From Parabacteroides sp. 52 (lineage in GTDB: Bacteria > Bacteroidota > Bacteroidia > Bacteroidales > Tannerellaceae), in the NCBI RefSeq assembly GCF_010500925.1, contig NZ_QVMG01000008.1, forward strand, positions 62,001 to 126,000: a stretch of DNA of 64,000 nucleotides, given 5' to 3'. How positions within the stretch are numbered: the stretch's first letter is position 1; each line of letters opens with the position of its first letter. The position numbers and the translations under genes were made by a program. This document shows, piece after piece, positions 1 to 8,849 of this stretch. Under the pieces are notes generated by a model. The model was given only the letters and a program-made list of their open reading frames with translations. It made no database searches and was not told the DNA's origin.

Positions 1-2042
1 GTAATTTGTGTACGTGAATCTTTTGCAACTTGTTTTTCAATACCTGTACCCACGATAGGAGCATCGGCATGAATCAATGGAACTGCCTGGCGCATCATGT
101 TAGATCCCATCAATGCACGGTTCGCATCGTCATGTTCCAGGAAAGGAATCAAAGAGGCTGCGATAGAGGCAATCTGCGTCGGAGAAACGTCCATCAAATC
201 TACTTCAGCAGGCGGAACGACAGGGAAATCAGCTTCAAATCTTGATTTAACCTTGTCGCGGATAAATTTACCCTTTTCATCCAATGGAGCATTTCCTTGG
301 GCAACAGTCATCTTTTCTTCTTCTTCGGCTGTGTAGTAGTCCAATCCTTCTTTAGAGAAGTCTACCTGTCCGTCTTTTACTTTACGGTAAGGGGTAGATA
401 TAAATCCTAAATCATTGATTTTGGCGTATACACAAAGAGAAGAGATCAAACCGATGTTCGGACCTTCCGGTGTTTCAATCGGACAAAGACGACCGTAGTG
501 TGTATAGTGAACGTCACGTACCTCAAAACCGGCACGCTCTCTAGACAAACCACCCGGTCCCAGAGCAGACAAACGACGTTTGTGTGTGATCTCGGCCAAT
601 GGATTGGTTTGATCCATAAACTGCGACAAAGCATTGGTTCCGAAGAATGAATTGACAACCGAAGAAATAGTCTTCGCATTGATCAAGTCGATCGGAGTAA
701 ATACTTCATTGTCGCGTACGTTCATACGTTCGCGTACGGTACGTGACATACGTGCCAGACCGATACCGAACTGATTATATAATTGCTCACCCACCGTACG
801 AACGCGACGGTTACTCAAGTGGTCGATATCATCCACAATTGTTTTTGAATTTATCAGTTCAATCAGATACTTGATAATTTCAATGATATCTTCTTTGGTG
901 AGTACCTTTACTTCGTCACTGGTGGTAAGACCTAATTTCTTATTGATTCTGTAACGCCCTACTTCCCCTAAGTCATACCGTTTTTCAGAGAAGAACAAGT
1001 TGGTGATTACTTCACGTGCACTTGCCTCATCTGCCGGTTCTGCATTACGTAACTGTCTGTAGATATAGAGAACGGCCTCTTTCTCCGAGTTACTTGGGTC
1101 TTTCTGTAAGGTGTTATATATAATTGCATAGTCGGAGAGGTTTTGATCTTCCTTATGTAACAATACATACTGAGTGCCTGAATCCAGGATCTCTTCTATA
1201 TTATCCTGATCAAGTATCGACTCCCGATCGATAATGACGTCATTTCGTTCAATAGAAACCACCTCACCGGTATCTTCATCCACAAAGTCTTCTACCCAGG
1301 TTTTCAGTACACGAGCGGCCAGTTTACGTCCGATAAGTTTTTTCAGATTGGTCTTCGTTACCTTTACCTCTTCTGCCAGATTAAAGATTTCAAGAATATC
1401 TTTGTCGCTTTCAAAGCCGATAGCTCTCAAAAGGGTAGTTACAGGCAATTTCTTTTTACGGTCGATATACGCGTACATCACATTGTTGATGTCGGTAGCG
1501 AATTCGATCCATGATCCCTTGAATGGGATGATACGGGCAGAGTATAATTTCGTTCCGTTCGCGTGTGTACTCTGTCCAAAGAATACGCCGGGTGAACGGT
1601 GTAATTGAGATACTACTACACGTTCGGCACCATTGATTACAAAAGTTCCTCTTTCTGTCATATACGGAATAGGACCCAGGTATACATCTTGAATAACCGT
1701 GTCGAAGTCCTCGTGATCCGGATCTGTACAGTACAGTTTCAGCTTTGCTTTTAATGGTACGCTATAAGTTAATCCGCGGGCAATACATTCGTCTATCGTA
1801 TAGCGCGGCGGATCGATATAATAATCTAAGAACTCTAACACAAAGTTGTTACGCGTATCTGCAATGGGAAAATTCTCTGCAAACACTTTATACAACCCCT
1901 CCTTTTTCCGTTTTTCAGGAGCAGTGTCAAGTTGAAGAAAGTCTTGGAATGACTTCAATTGTACTTCGAGAAAGTCCGGATAGGGTAGAGGATTCTTAAT
2001 CGAAGCGAAGTTAACTCTTTGTTTATCAGCTGTTGAAGACAT
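1..2042 (-). CDS. rpoB: DNA-directed RNA polymerase subunit beta (partial, N-terminal ~680 residues)
   Basis: Beta subunit of RNA polymerase, which forms the catalytic core with beta'. The minus-strand frame opens with ATG at 2042 ([12 protein letters not shown]) and runs without a stop to the window edge, so the C-terminal half lies outside. The rifampicin-binding cluster is visible ([20 protein letters not shown], then [14 protein letters not shown], about plus positions 530-640). It carries the wild-type Asp, His and Ser at the classical resistance positions 516, 526 and 531 (E. coli numbering). It is the last gene seen in the tuf-secE-nusG-rplKAJL-rpoB series, 107 nt after rplL, with a terminator-like hairpin in that gap. 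Identification is certain. Confidence 0.98.
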   Translation of the reverse strand, partial: MSSTADKQRVNFASIKNPLPYPDFLEVQLKSFQDFLQLDTAPEKRKKEGLYKVFAENFPIADTRNNFVLEFLDYYIDPPRYTIDECIARGLTYSVPLKAKLKLYCTDPDHEDFDTVIQDVYLGPIPYMTERGTFVINGAERVVVSQLHRSPGVFFGQSTHANGTKLYSARIIPFKGSWIEFATDINNVMYAYIDRKKKLPVTTLLRAIGFESDKDILEIFNLAEEVKVTKTNLKKLIGRKLAARVLKTWVEDFVDEDTGEVVSIERNDVIIDRESILDQDNIEEILDSGTQYVLLHKEDQNLSDYAIIYNTLQKDPSNSEKEAVLYIYRQLRNAEPADEASAREVITNLFFSEKRYDLGEVGRYRINKKLGLTTSDEVKVLTKEDIIEIIKYLIELINSKTIVDDIDHLSNRRVRTVGEQLYNQFGIGLARMSRTVRERMNVRDNEVFTPIDLINAKTISSVVNSFFGTNALSQFMDQTNPLAEITHKRRLSALGPGGLSRERAGFEVRDVHYTHYGRLCPIETPEGPNIGLISSLCVYAKINDLGFISTPYRKVKDGQVDFSKEGLDYYTAEEEEKMTVAQGNAPLDEKGKFIRDKVKSRFEADFPVVPPAEVDLMDVSPTQIASIAASLIPFLEHDDANRALMGSNMMRQAVPLIHADAPIVGTGIEKQVAKDSRTQI

Positions 2043-2086
2043 TTGTAAGGATTTTATTGAACTTAATGAAAATAAAGACACAAAAA

Positions 2087-2120
2087 GGTTAAGAGTCTCC
2101 TTAAATGCAGACTCTTAACC
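2087..2120 (-). terminator. Terminator-like hairpin between rplL and rpoB (possible attenuator)
   Basis: A perfect 12-bp inverted repeat (GGTTAAGAGTCT / AGACTCTTAACC, 10-nt loop), followed on the minus strand by TTTTTGTGT. It lies in the rplL-rpoB gap in the direction of transcription. It may partly terminate or be a processing site, which would set the ratio of L7/L12 to RNA polymerase mRNA, as is known for the equivalent gap in E. coli. The function here is inferred. Confidence 0.7.
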
Positions 2121-2148
2121 AAGTCACCTGCTTAACAGGTTATGAATA

Positions 2149-2529
2149 TTATTTAAGCTCAACTTCCGCTCCTGCTTCTTCTAAGCTTTTCTTTAATCCT
2201 TCTGCGTCTGCTTTAGCGACACCTTCTTTGATAGCGCTAGGAGCTCCGTCAACTAAATCTTTTGCTTCTTTCAAGCCAAGACCTGTTAATTCTTTTACTA
2301 ATTTAACGATCGCTAATTTATTAGCACCAGCTGATTTCAAGATAACATCGAAAGAAGATTTTTCTTCTTCGCCACCAGCAGCAGCACCGCCAGCTGCAGG
2401 ACCTGCAACAGCTACAGCTGCAGCAGCAGGTTCGATACCATATTCTTCTTTCAGGATAGTAGCTAGTTCGCTTACTTCTTTTACAGTCAAGTTTACTAAT
2501 TGTTCAGCAAAAGCTTTCAAATCTGCCAT
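2149..2529 (-). CDS. rplL: 50S ribosomal protein L7/L12
   Basis: Stalk protein of the large subunit that recruits translation GTPases. The 126-residue product has the typical layout: an N-terminal dimerisation segment ([18 protein letters not shown]), an Ala/Gly-rich hinge around residues 35-52, and the globular C-terminal domain ([19 protein letters not shown], then [15 protein letters not shown]). Length is normal. It lies 41 nt after rplJ, and its product binds L10 as multiple dimers. Confidence 0.98.
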   Translation of the reverse strand: MADLKAFAEQLVNLTVKEVSELATILKEEYGIEPAAAAVAVAGPAAGGAAAGGEEEKSSFDVILKSAGANKLAIVKLVKELTGLGLKEAKDLVDGAPSAIKEGVAKADAEGLKKSLEEAGAEVELK

Positions 2530-2570
2530 TTTTGTATGATTTAAATGATTATTTTTCTTAATATTAATTC

Positions 2571-3095
2571 TTATCTTTCTTCAAGCGTCTTTAAAAGACC
2601 ATGAATTGTTTGTCCTGATGCACTCAAAGCAGAGATAACGTTCTTCGCAGGAGATTGCAACAAAGTAACAACTTCTCCAATAAGTTCGTTTTTGCTCTTT
2701 ATATTTACCAAAGCGCTTAGGTTTTCGGCTCCGATATAGAAGCTTTCTTGTACGTAAGCCGCTTTTAACTGAGGCTTACCTTCTCCTTTGCTTTCTTTTG
2801 TAAATTCTTTGATCAGGCGGGCAGGGACGTTGGCCTGTTGTGAAAACATCACAGCCGTATTTCCCTTGAGTGCTACGTCTAACGGTGAGAAATCACCTTC
2901 CACGTTTTCCAATGCTTTTTTAAGCAATGTATTCTTTACTACGATCAGTTTCACCTCCTGTTTGAAGCATGCTCTTCTCAATTGACTGGTTTTCTCTGCA
3001 TCTAATGCTTCGATATCAGTTAAATAGAAATTAGGATACTCATTCACAGTTGCAGCTAACAGCTCGATAATAGCGCTTTTATCTTCCTTTCTCAT
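2571..3095 (-). CDS. rplJ: 50S ribosomal protein L10
   Basis: Base of the L7/L12 stalk; it binds 23S rRNA and anchors L12 dimers. The 174-residue product starts [20 protein letters not shown] and has the L10 core ([22 protein letters not shown]) and a C-terminal helix for L12 ([20 protein letters not shown]). It is 15 nt downstream of rplA. In other bacteria L10/L12 represses its own mRNA; no leader site was identified here. Confidence 0.97.
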   Translation of the reverse strand: MRKEDKSAIIELLAATVNEYPNFYLTDIEALDAEKTSQLRRACFKQEVKLIVVKNTLLKKALENVEGDFSPLDVALKGNTAVMFSQQANVPARLIKEFTKESKGEGKPQLKAAYVQESFYIGAENLSALVNIKSKNELIGEVVTLLQSPAKNVISALSASGQTIHGLLKTLEER

Positions 3096-3110
3096 TGTTC
3101 AATTGTTTAA

Positions 3111-3809
3111 TTAGTTTTCTTCAACTGATTTGGGGTCAATTTTAATACCCGCACTCATTGTACTTGAAAGATAAATGCTCTTTATATATGTACCTTTAGC
3201 TGCTGTAGGTTTCAGTTTCAGCAAGGTAGAGATAAATTCTTTGGCGTTGTCACGGATCTGGTCGGGAGTGAAAGACACTTTACCTACCGATGTATGAACA
3301 ATACCGCTTTTATCTACTTTAAAGTCGATCTTACCTTGTTTCACTTCTTTTACAGCATTTCCTACTTCATTGGTAACCGTACCGCTTTTGGGGTTAGGCA
3401 TCAAGCCACGAGGACCTAATACACGACCTAAAGCACCAATTTTACCCATGATAGAAGGCATGGTAATGATAACATCAATATCGGTCCAACCGCCTTTGAT
3501 CTTATCAATATACTCATCCAGACCTACGTAGTCAGCACCCGCTTCTTTCGCTTCTGCTTCTTTGTCCGGTGTACATAATGCGAGAACTCTAATCTGCTTA
3601 CCAGTTCCGTGAGGCAATGAAACAACGCCTCTGACCATTTGATTGGCTTTACGGGGGTCAACACCTAAGCGAACATCCACATCCACAGAAGCGTCAAACT
3701 TGGTAGTCGTAATTTCTTTTACCAATGCAGATGCTTCCTTTAATGTATATGCTTTCCCCGGTTCAATCTTGCCTAAAGCCAACTTTTGATTTTTTGTAAG
3801 TTTACTCAT
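3111..3809 (-). CDS. rplA: 50S ribosomal protein L1
   Basis: L1 forms the mobile stalk near the E site and, in E. coli, represses the rplK-rplA mRNA. The 232-residue product carries the L1 signature region ([19 protein letters not shown]) and the usual start [20 protein letters not shown]. Length matches the family. It lies 15 nt after rplK and 15 nt before rplJ, so it is certainly co-transcribed with them. Confidence 0.98.
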   Translation of the reverse strand: MSKLTKNQKLALGKIEPGKAYTLKEASALVKEITTTKFDASVDVDVRLGVDPRKANQMVRGVVSLPHGTGKQIRVLALCTPDKEAEAKEAGADYVGLDEYIDKIKGGWTDIDVIITMPSIMGKIGALGRVLGPRGLMPNPKSGTVTNEVGNAVKEVKQGKIDFKVDKSGIVHTSVGKVSFTPDQIRDNAKEFISTLLKLKPTAAKGTYIKSIYLSSTMSAGIKIDPKSVEEN

Positions 3810-3824
3810 CTCAATTGAATTTTA

Positions 3825-4268
3825 TTAATTATTACCCGGGAATGTACCTTTGACGGTGATACCCATACTTCTGGCTGTTCCTGCTACCATTTTCATGGCT
3901 GCATCAACAGTAAAGCAGTTCAAATCGACTATTTTATCTTCTGCGATAGCCTTTACCTGTTCCCAGGTAATTTCCGCAATTTTCTTACGGTTAGGTTCGG
4001 CAGAACCACTCTTCTGTTTGGAAGCTTCCAATAATTGGATTGCTACAGGAGGGGTTTTTACGATAAAGTCGAATGTTTTATCGGCATAATAAGTGATTAC
4101 CACAGGTAATACCTTACCAGCCTTGTCCTGAGTCCTGGCATTGAATTGCTTGCAAAACTCCATAATATTAATACCCTTCGAACCTAAAGCAGGTCCTACT
4201 GGGGGAGAAGGGTTTGCTGCTCCTCCTTTAATCTGCAATTTGATTTGTCCAGCAACTTCTTTAGCCAT
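3825..4268 (-). CDS. rplK: 50S ribosomal protein L11
   Basis: L11 binds the GTPase-associated region of 23S rRNA and supports factor binding and the stringent response. The 147-residue product shows the proline-rich N-terminal motif ([20 protein letters not shown]) and the C-terminal rRNA-binding domain ending [16 protein letters not shown]. It starts a four-gene ribosomal set (rplK-rplA-rplJ-rplL) about 70 nt downstream of nusG. Confidence 0.98.
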   Translation of the reverse strand: MAKEVAGQIKLQIKGGAANPSPPVGPALGSKGINIMEFCKQFNARTQDKAGKVLPVVITYYADKTFDFIVKTPPVAIQLLEASKQKSGSAEPNRKKIAEITWEQVKAIAEDKIVDLNCFTVDAAMKMVAGTARSMGITVKGTFPGNN

Positions 4269-4337
4269 TTTTTCTACAATTTAAATATAATAATAACTGA
4301 AAGAAAGACGGGTAGTACGATTCGTAACAAAAATGTA

Positions 4338-4880
4338 CTATTCTTTCTCTACTTGTAAATAACCTAACTCAAGCGGGGTCTTCCGTCCGAAGATTTTAAC
4401 CATCACTTTGAGTTTCTTTTTCTCGGCATTGACTTCTTCGATGATACCACTGAAACCGTTGAAAGGACCAAAAGTCACTTTCACTGTTTCTCCTACGTAG
4501 AATTGGATATCCAGCTCGTCTTGATTCTCCTGCAGTTCATCAACCGTACCTAAGATACGATTTACTTCAGAAGGACGAAGAGGGATCGGATTATCTGATC
4601 CGCCTAAAAATCCAATCACATTCGGGATGGTTCTCAATCGATGGGCTACTTCTCCCACCAAAGCGGCTTCTACTAAAACATAACCAGGCAAGTAGGCTCT
4701 TTCTTTCATCACCTTCTTGCCGTTACGTACAGTAAACGTTTTTTCTGTGGGGATAAGAACTTGTGAAACGTATTCTCCTAAGTCCGTATTCTTTAGTTCA
4801 GCTTCAAGATATTCTCTTACCTTATTCTCCTTACCACTAATGGCTCGTAGAACGTAAAATTTCTTTTGGATATCAGACAT
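4338..4880 (-). CDS. nusG: Transcription termination/antitermination protein NusG
   Basis: NusG binds the RNA polymerase clamp, suppresses pausing, and links polymerase to Rho or to the ribosome. The 180-residue product has the NGN domain ([33 protein letters not shown]) and a C-terminal KOW domain ([20 protein letters not shown]). It lies 12 nt after secE in the near-universal secE-nusG pair. Confidence 0.98.
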   Translation of the reverse strand: MSDIQKKFYVLRAISGKENKVREYLEAELKNTDLGEYVSQVLIPTEKTFTVRNGKKVMKERAYLPGYVLVEAALVGEVAHRLRTIPNVIGFLGGSDNPIPLRPSEVNRILGTVDELQENQDELDIQFYVGETVKVTFGPFNGFSGIIEEVNAEKKKLKVMVKIFGRKTPLELGYLQVEKE

Positions 4881-4892
4881 ACCTCAAACCAA

Positions 4893-5087
4893 TTAAAAAA
4901 TTCTTTCGTAGACGAAACGCATCACGCCTTCAAAAGCCACGTCAATAACAAAGATTAATGCTGCAATGATAAGGGAAGCAATCATAACCACTACTGCACT
5001 ATTGGAAAGCTCTGTTCTCGTTGGCCAAGAAACTTTATAAACAAGTTCGTTATAAGATTCCTTAATATAGTTTATTATCTTTTTCAT
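4893..5087 (-). CDS. secE: Preprotein translocase subunit SecE
   Basis: Small clamp subunit of the SecYEG channel in the inner membrane. The chosen ATG at 5087 gives 64 residues starting MKKIINYIKESYNELVYKVS. The SecE signature follows (KVSWPTRTEL), then one membrane helix (VVVMIASLIIAALIFVIDVA). An in-frame upstream start would reach into the tRNA-Trp gene, so the shorter form is preferred. It sits 18 nt downstream of tRNA-Trp and 12 nt upstream of nusG. Confidence 0.96.
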   Translation of the reverse strand: MKKIINYIKESYNELVYKVSWPTRTELSNSAVVVMIASLIIAALIFVIDVAFEGVMRFVYERIF

Positions 5088-5105
5088 CGAATCTATAGAT
5101 TTTTG

Positions 5106-5178
5106 CACGGAAGGAGAGGCTCGAACTCCCGACACCTGGTTTTGGAGACCAGTGCTCTACCAACTGAGCTACTTCCGT
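5106..5178 (-). tRNA. trnW: tRNA-Trp (anticodon CCA)
   Basis: The minus strand folds into a complete cloverleaf: acceptor ACGGAAG/CTTCCGT, D arm GCTC...GAGC, anticodon loop CTCCAAA (anticodon CCA), T arm with GTTCGAGCC and discriminator G. CCA is not encoded. It lies between tuf and secE, a position for tRNA-Trp seen in many bacteria. Confidence 0.95.
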
Positions 5179-5182
5179 AAAT

Positions 5183-5206
5183 CAAGCCGGTCCGAAAACC
5201 GGCTTG
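5183..5206 (-). promoter_or_regulatory. Hairpin between tuf and tRNA-Trp
   Basis: A 9-bp perfect stem (CAAGCCGGT / ACCGGCTTG) with a 6-nt loop sits just after the tuf stop codon and 4 nt before the tRNA-Trp 5' end. There is no U-run directly behind it, so an mRNA-tRNA processing or stability site is more likely than a terminator. Confidence 0.55.
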
Positions 5207-5221
5207 GGTTTTATAGTAGAA

Positions 5222-6409
5222 TTAGTCTAATAATTCAGTAATCTGACCTGCACCTACTGTACGTCCACCTTCGCGGATAGCGAAACGAAGACCTTCGCTA
5301 CAAGCTACCGGGTAGATCAACTCTACAGTGATCGTTACGTTATCACCAGGCATTACCATTTCAGTTCCTTCAGGAAGAGTGATCTCACCTGTTACGTCCA
5401 AGGTACGGATGTAGAACTGAGGACGGTATTTGTTGTGGAATGGAGTGTGACGTCCACCTTCTTCTTTCTTCAGGATATACACCTCCGCTTTTACTCTAGA
5501 GTGAGGAGTTACTTTTCCTGGGTGAGTGATAACCATACCACGTTTGATTTCGTTTTTGTCAACACCACGCAACAACAAACCTACGTTGTCACCTGCTTGA
5601 CCTTCGTCTAACAGCTTACGGAACATTTCAACACCTGTTACTACAGATTTCATGCCTTCAGCTCCTAAACCGATGATAGAAACTTCTTCACCTACTTTGA
5701 TGATACCTGTTTCGATACGACCTGTTGCTACTGTACCACGACCTGTGATAGAGAACACGTCTTCAACCGGCATCAAGAAAGGTTTGTCTACTTCACGAGG
5801 AGGCAGTGGAATCCAAGTATCGCAAGCGTCCATCAATTCCATGATTTTGTCTTCCCATTGTGCGTCACCGTTCAATCCACCCAAAGCAGATCCACGGATA
5901 ACCGGAGTATTGTCGCCGTCGAAATTGTAGAATGAAAGAAGTTCTCTCATTTCCATTTCAACCAAGTCTAACATTTCTTCATCGTCCACAGAGTCACATT
6001 TGTTCATGAAAACAACCAATCTAGGAACGTTTACCTGACGAGCCAAAAGGATGTGCTCGCGAGTTTGGGGCATAGGACCGTCAGTAGAAGCAACTACGAT
6101 GATAGCACCGTCCATCTGAGCAGCACCCGTTACCATGTTCTTAACGTAGTCGGCGTGACCCGGACAGTCTACGTGAGCGTAGTGACGATTAGCAGTTTGA
6201 TATTCTACGTGTGAAGTATTGATTGTAATACCTCTTTCTTTTTCTTCAGGAGCGTTGTCGATAGAATCGAATGAACGCAGCTCTGAAAGACCTCTCTTCG
6301 CCAGCACTGTAGTGATAGCAGCTGTCAAAGTTGTTTTACCGTGGTCAACGTGACCAATCGTACCAATGTTTACGTGTGGTTTCGATCTGTCAAATTTTTC
6401 TTTTGCCAT
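5222..6409 (-). CDS. tuf: Elongation factor Tu
   Basis: GTPase that brings aminoacyl-tRNA to the ribosome. The 395-residue product contains the G1 P-loop GHVDHGKT (residues 19-26), DCPGH (81-85) and NKCD (136-139), and ends in a standard domain III ([20 protein letters not shown]). It is full length. It lies directly behind four tRNA genes and ahead of tRNA-Trp and secE, the same order of elements as the thrU-tyrU-glyT-thrT-tufB operon of E. coli. Confidence 0.99.
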   Translation of the reverse strand: MAKEKFDRSKPHVNIGTIGHVDHGKTTLTAAITTVLAKRGLSELRSFDSIDNAPEEKERGITINTSHVEYQTANRHYAHVDCPGHADYVKNMVTGAAQMDGAIIVVASTDGPMPQTREHILLARQVNVPRLVVFMNKCDSVDDEEMLDLVEMEMRELLSFYNFDGDNTPVIRGSALGGLNGDAQWEDKIMELMDACDTWIPLPPREVDKPFLMPVEDVFSITGRGTVATGRIETGIIKVGEEVSIIGLGAEGMKSVVTGVEMFRKLLDEGQAGDNVGLLLRGVDKNEIKRGMVITHPGKVTPHSRVKAEVYILKKEEGGRHTPFHNKYRPQFYIRTLDVTGEITLPEGTEMVMPGDNVTITVELIYPVACSEGLRFAIREGGRTVGAGQITELLD

Positions 6410-6464
6410 AACTTTAATTGTTCTTTATTTGATTAATGATCATGTTTTACAATCTGTTCTTTTG

Positions 6465-6536
<72 letters not shown>

Positions 6537-6545
6537 AATCTTGAG

Positions 6546-6618
6546 AGCGGAAGACGGGGCTCAAACCCGCGACCCTCAGCTTGGAAGGCTAATGCTCTAT
6601 CAACTGAGCTACTTCCGC
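6546..6618 (-). tRNA. trnG: tRNA-Gly (anticodon TCC)
   Basis: Complete cloverleaf on the minus strand with a perfect acceptor GCGGAAG/CTTCCGC. The anticodon arm TTAGC-CTTCCAA-GCTGA gives anticodon TCC, and the T loop is TTTGAGC. It is third in the tRNA series. Confidence 0.95.
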
Positions 6619-6642
6619 ATATTTTTGCTTGCGCAAAAAATA

Positions 6643-6730
6643 AATTGACAATTGACAGTTGATAATTGACAATTATTCAGAATGAAATAAAAATATTTCA
6701 TTGTCAATTGTCAATTGTTCATTGTCAATT
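6643..6730 (-). repeat. Inverted arrays of AATTGACA-type repeats between tRNA-Gly and tRNA-Tyr
   Basis: One arm is built of AATTGACA-like units. A second arm ~20 nt further on is built of their reverse complement TGTCAATT. The two arms (about 30 nt each) could pair into a long imperfect AU-rich hairpin in the tRNA precursor. The next tRNA spacer has a copy with the same design. Confidence 0.75.
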
Positions 6731-6731
6731 T

Positions 6732-6751
6732 GAGCGAGCCTGCTCGCTCAT
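6732..6751 (-). promoter_or_regulatory. GC-rich hairpin just downstream of tRNA-Tyr
   Basis: Perfect 8-bp stem TGAGCGAG / CTCGCTCA with a 4-nt loop, beginning within 2 nt of the tRNA-Tyr 3' end in the direction of transcription. A similar GC-rich hairpin (CGCAAG / CTTGCG, about 7012-7028) follows tRNA-Thr(TGT). Likely role, by position: 3' processing or protection of the tRNA. Confidence 0.5.
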
Positions 6752-6752
6752 G

Positions 6753-6835
6753 TGGGCAGTGATGGATTCGAACCACCGAAGTCGAAAGACAGCTGAGTTA
6801 CAGTCAGCCCCATTTGGCCACTCTGGTAACTGCCC
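6753..6835 (-). tRNA. trnY: tRNA-Tyr (anticodon GTA)
   Basis: Class II tRNA with a long variable arm. Acceptor GGGCAGT/ACTGCCC, anticodon arm GCTGA-CTGTAAC-TCAGC (anticodon GTA), T loop TTCGAAT, discriminator A. It is second in the cluster, flanked on both sides by AATTGACA repeat arrays. Confidence 0.95.
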
Positions 6836-6842
6836 CTTTTTT

Positions 6843-7011
6843 AATTGACAATGGATAATTGACAGTTGACAATTAATCGTTTTTTTTGTATCAGAATTTC
6901 AAAGAAATTGTCAGCCTCTGCCAACAACCAGTTGATTTGTTTGTTTCTTTATTGCTTTCCGCTCTGGGAAGCAATTTTTAATTGTCAATTGTCAACTTTC
7001 AATTGTCAATT
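6843..7011 (-). repeat. Inverted arrays of AATTGACA-type repeats between tRNA-Tyr and tRNA-Thr(TGT)
   Basis: Two arms of short AATTGACA/AGTTGACA units (6843-6875) and their complement TGTCAATT (6979-7011) face each other across about 100 nt of unrelated sequence. No gene is seen in the intervening stretch. The design matches the array in the preceding tRNA spacer. Confidence 0.7.
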
Positions 7012-7031
7012 CGCAAGCTGCGCTTGCGTTG

Positions 7032-7105
7032 AGCCTCTTGTCGGATTCGAACCAACGACCCCGAGATTACAAATCACGTGCTCTGGCCAACTGAGCTAAA
7101 GAGGC
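7032..7105 (-). tRNA. trnT: tRNA-Thr (anticodon TGT)
   Basis: Cloverleaf on the minus strand: acceptor GCCTCTT/AAGAGGC, anticodon loop TTTGTAA (anticodon TGT), T arm GTTGG-TTCGAAT-CCGAC. The anticodon stem CGTGA/TCTCG has one T-T mismatch. It is the first tRNA of the operon, ~45 nt downstream of the predicted transcription start. Confidence 0.95.
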
Positions 7106-7127
7106 AAAAAATGTTTCTTCTGAAAGA

Positions 7128-7156
7128 AGCCGTTTCGGCTCTAGGACGAAACGGCT
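7128..7156 (-). terminator. Hairpin between hpf and the tRNA operon (probable hpf terminator)
   Basis: Perfect 10-bp stem AGCCGTTTCG / CGAAACGGCT with a 9-nt loop, followed on the minus strand by TTCTTTC. It overlaps the predicted start region of the tRNA-tuf promoter, so it most likely ends the rpsU-xerC-hpf transcript. A role in the leader is the alternative. Confidence 0.5.
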
Positions 7157-7157
7157 G

Positions 7158-7188
7158 CAAATTTAGCTATTATTTCTTATATACCAAA
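7158..7188 (-). promoter_or_regulatory. Bacteroidota-type promoter of the tRNA-tuf-secE operon
   Basis: On the minus strand TTTG (7188-7185) is followed by a 19-nt spacer and TAAATTTG (7165-7158). This is an exact match to the known Bacteroidota primary sigma consensus TTTG-N19-TAnnTTTG. It sits ~50 nt before tRNA-Thr(TGT). Confidence 0.75.
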
Positions 7189-7205
7189 CTTCTTTCTCCT
7201 TTTTT

Positions 7206-7505
7206 TTATTTGGTACGGATTTTTTCCTTGATTTTAGCCAATTGCTTTTCCAAAGCTTCTATACATTCGTCGACAGATGCTTCAAAAGTGTCATTAACTT
7301 TCTCGGCAAAGCAATCTCCGTGTTTGATGTTTAGCTTGATTCCTGCTTGTTTGTTTTTAGCAGATTCCGGTTTTACAACCTTTAATGTTACCTCGGCAGA
7401 AATGATATCATCGTAAAACTTACTTAACTTTGATACTTTCTTCTGAACGAATGCTTCTAATTGTTCAGATGCATCGAAATGAATTGCTTGAATTCTAACT
7501 TCCAT
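7206..7505 (-). CDS. hpf: Ribosome hibernation-promoting factor (HPF/YfiA family)
   Basis: Short HPF-type protein that binds the decoding centre of the 30S subunit in slow growth and silences ribosomes. The 99-residue product starts MEVRIQAIHFDASEQLEAFV and has the beta-alpha-beta-beta-beta-alpha layout with the basic helix region (KKVSKLSKFYDDIISAEVTL). Its ATG at 7505 lies inside the end of xerC (11-nt overlap) and is preceded by an unusually complete Shine-Dalgarno sequence. An upstream in-frame start at 7541 is rejected for this reason. Lacking the long C-terminal dimerisation domain, it is of the short type. Confidence 0.93.
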   Translation of the reverse strand: MEVRIQAIHFDASEQLEAFVQKKVSKLSKFYDDIISAEVTLKVVKPESAKNKQAGIKLNIKHGDCFAEKVNDTFEASVDECIEALEKQLAKIKEKIRTK

Positions 7506-8403
7506 AATGACCTCCTTCTTTTTTTGCTCTTGGATGAGCATGATACACTTTTTTTAATTCTTCAAAGGTTGTGTGTGTGTAAATACTGGTCGACGCAATG
7601 CTGCTGTGTCCGAGTAATTCTTTGACTGCGTTTAGTTCGCCTCCGTTATTTAATATACTGGTGGCAAATGAATGGCGCAGTATGTGTGGGCTTCGCTTGG
7701 CGAGTGTTGGAATTTCTTTCAGTCGTTTCTTTACTATAGTATAGATGAAAGCCGGATTGGCCGGTGTTCCGTTGTTTTTAAGCAATAACCACTCGCTGTT
7801 TGCTGTGACCTCACGGTTTCTGATCTCTGTATAGGAGATCAGTAAGTTTTTTAATCTGTCGGCAAAAGGGATGAGTCTTTGTTTGTTGCGCTTACCGGTT
7901 ATTTTGATTAACATACTGTCGTAATCGATGTCGGAGTTTTTGATTCCTGCCAGTTCGGAGCGACGTATGCCGGTGTCGTACAATAGTTCAATGACCAAAC
8001 GGTCTCTAATGCCTTCGAAATCCTCACTGAAATCCTCTCCGTCTAATAACAGATCCATTTCGCTTTCCTTGATGAAATAAGGAAGCGGCTTTTTTGTTTT
8101 GGGTCCGTTTACCAGTCGCAGGGGGTTGGTAGAAATTACATTCTGCTTAATGAGGTATCTAAAAAAAGACTTCAAAGAACTTAATTTCCGGTTGACAGAT
8201 GAAGCGCTGATCCGATTGTCTAAAAGGTGGACGATCCAATTGCGCACAATGTCTGCATCTGTGTGAGCCGGGTCAAAATTATTTTCTTGATGAATTTTTA
8301 CATATTCTTCGAACTGGCGCAAATCTTTCTCGTATGCGGCAAGGGTATGGTCGGAATACACCCGTTCATACCGAAGATAATCTAAAAATTCATCAATAAT
8401 CAT
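7495..8403 (-). CDS. xerC: Tyrosine recombinase XerC/XerD
   Basis: Site-specific recombinase that resolves chromosome dimers at dif. The 302-residue product has the N-terminal SAM-like domain (about 1-85) and a catalytic domain with the R-H-R-H-Y set: R147 (TGIRRSEL), H240 and R243 (HILRHSFAT), H266 (LLGHSSI) and Y275 (SIYTHTTF). It is full length and has Xer proportions, not those of a long integrase. Context rpsU-xerC-hpf also points to the housekeeping enzyme. Whether it is the XerC or the XerD partner cannot be decided from one gene. Confidence 0.92.
   Translation of the reverse strand: MIIDEFLDYLRYERVYSDHTLAAYEKDLRQFEEYVKIHQENNFDPAHTDADIVRNWIVHLLDNRISASSVNRKLSSLKSFFRYLIKQNVISTNPLRLVNGPKTKKPLPYFIKESEMDLLLDGEDFSEDFEGIRDRLVIELLYDTGIRRSELAGIKNSDIDYDSMLIKITGKRNKQRLIPFADRLKNLLISYTEIRNREVTANSEWLLLKNNGTPANPAFIYTIVKKRLKEIPTLAKRSPHILRHSFATSILNNGGELNAVKELLGHSSIASTSIYTHTTFEELKKVYHAHPRAKKEGGHYGS
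7510..7517 (-). promoter_or_regulatory. Strong Shine-Dalgarno sequence of hpf inside xerC
   Basis: AAGGAGGT on the minus strand, five nt before the hpf ATG. It is a full match to the canonical anti-SD, which is rare in Bacteroidota, and lies within the last codons of xerC. It fixes the hpf start. Confidence 0.7.
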
Positions 8404-8479
8404 ACTCTCGTTGTCGTGTCAAACGTGCAACGAATATAGGAATAAGAATTTAATAAAACAAGCCTGTATAAAGGATTTT

Positions 8480-8671
8480 TTATTCTTCTATTTGTTGCAG
8501 GTGTTGTACGTAAACCGCACGCATATTCTGTTTTCTTTTTACTACAGAAGGCTTGATGAAGGCCTGGCGGCTTCTCAATTCTTTTACGATACCTGTCTTT
8601 TCGAACTTTCTTTTAAACTTTTTAAGCGCTTTTTCGATGTTTTCGCCTTCTTTTAATGGTACTACAATCAT
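8480..8671 (-). CDS. rpsU: 30S ribosomal protein S21
   Basis: Small basic 30S protein. In Bacteroidota S21 takes part in sequestering the anti-SD of 16S rRNA, a known feature of ribosomes in this phylum. The 63-residue product MIVVPLKEGENIEKALKKFK... carries the S21 signature (KKFKRKFEKTGIVKELRSRQ) and the basic C-terminal segment (KPSVVKRKQNMRA). It is the first gene of an apparent rpsU-xerC-hpf operon with its own consensus promoter. Confidence 0.97.
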   Translation of the reverse strand: MIVVPLKEGENIEKALKKFKRKFEKTGIVKELRSRQAFIKPSVVKRKQNMRAVYVQHLQQIEE

Positions 8672-8721
8672 AATTGTTTTTTAATATATTATTTGAATTA
8701 TTACATCCACAAAACGGGCAG

Positions 8722-8752
8722 CAAAATTACGGATTGTTTCCTTATTACCAAA
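8722..8752 (-). promoter_or_regulatory. Promoter of rpsU-xerC-hpf
   Basis: TTTG (8752-8749), 19-nt spacer, TAATTTTG (8729-8722) on the minus strand: a full match to TTTG-N19-TAnnTTTG. It lies ~50 nt upstream of the rpsU ATG. Confidence 0.75.
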
Positions 8753-8849
8753 ACTTTCTGGCAAATTATTCGCTTTTTTTCTGAAATATCTCTTGAGAAG
8801 GAGTAAATCTTTACTGTTCAGAAGAGTAGCTGAAGGGGGAGAGGGTGTT

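Noticed and set aside
540..640. Rifampicin-resistance substitution in rpoB
   Set aside because: The residues at the classical positions (Asp516, His526 and Ser531 equivalents) are wild type.
2105..2539. Long plus-strand frame opposite rplL
   Set aside because: It is a mirror of the Ala/Glu-rich rplL codons on the other strand.
7495..8403. Tyrosine recombinase near a tRNA cluster as sign of an integrative element
   Set aside because: Size and motifs are those of housekeeping Xer, it is in an operon with rpsU and hpf, and no att-like direct repeats or mobile genes surround it.
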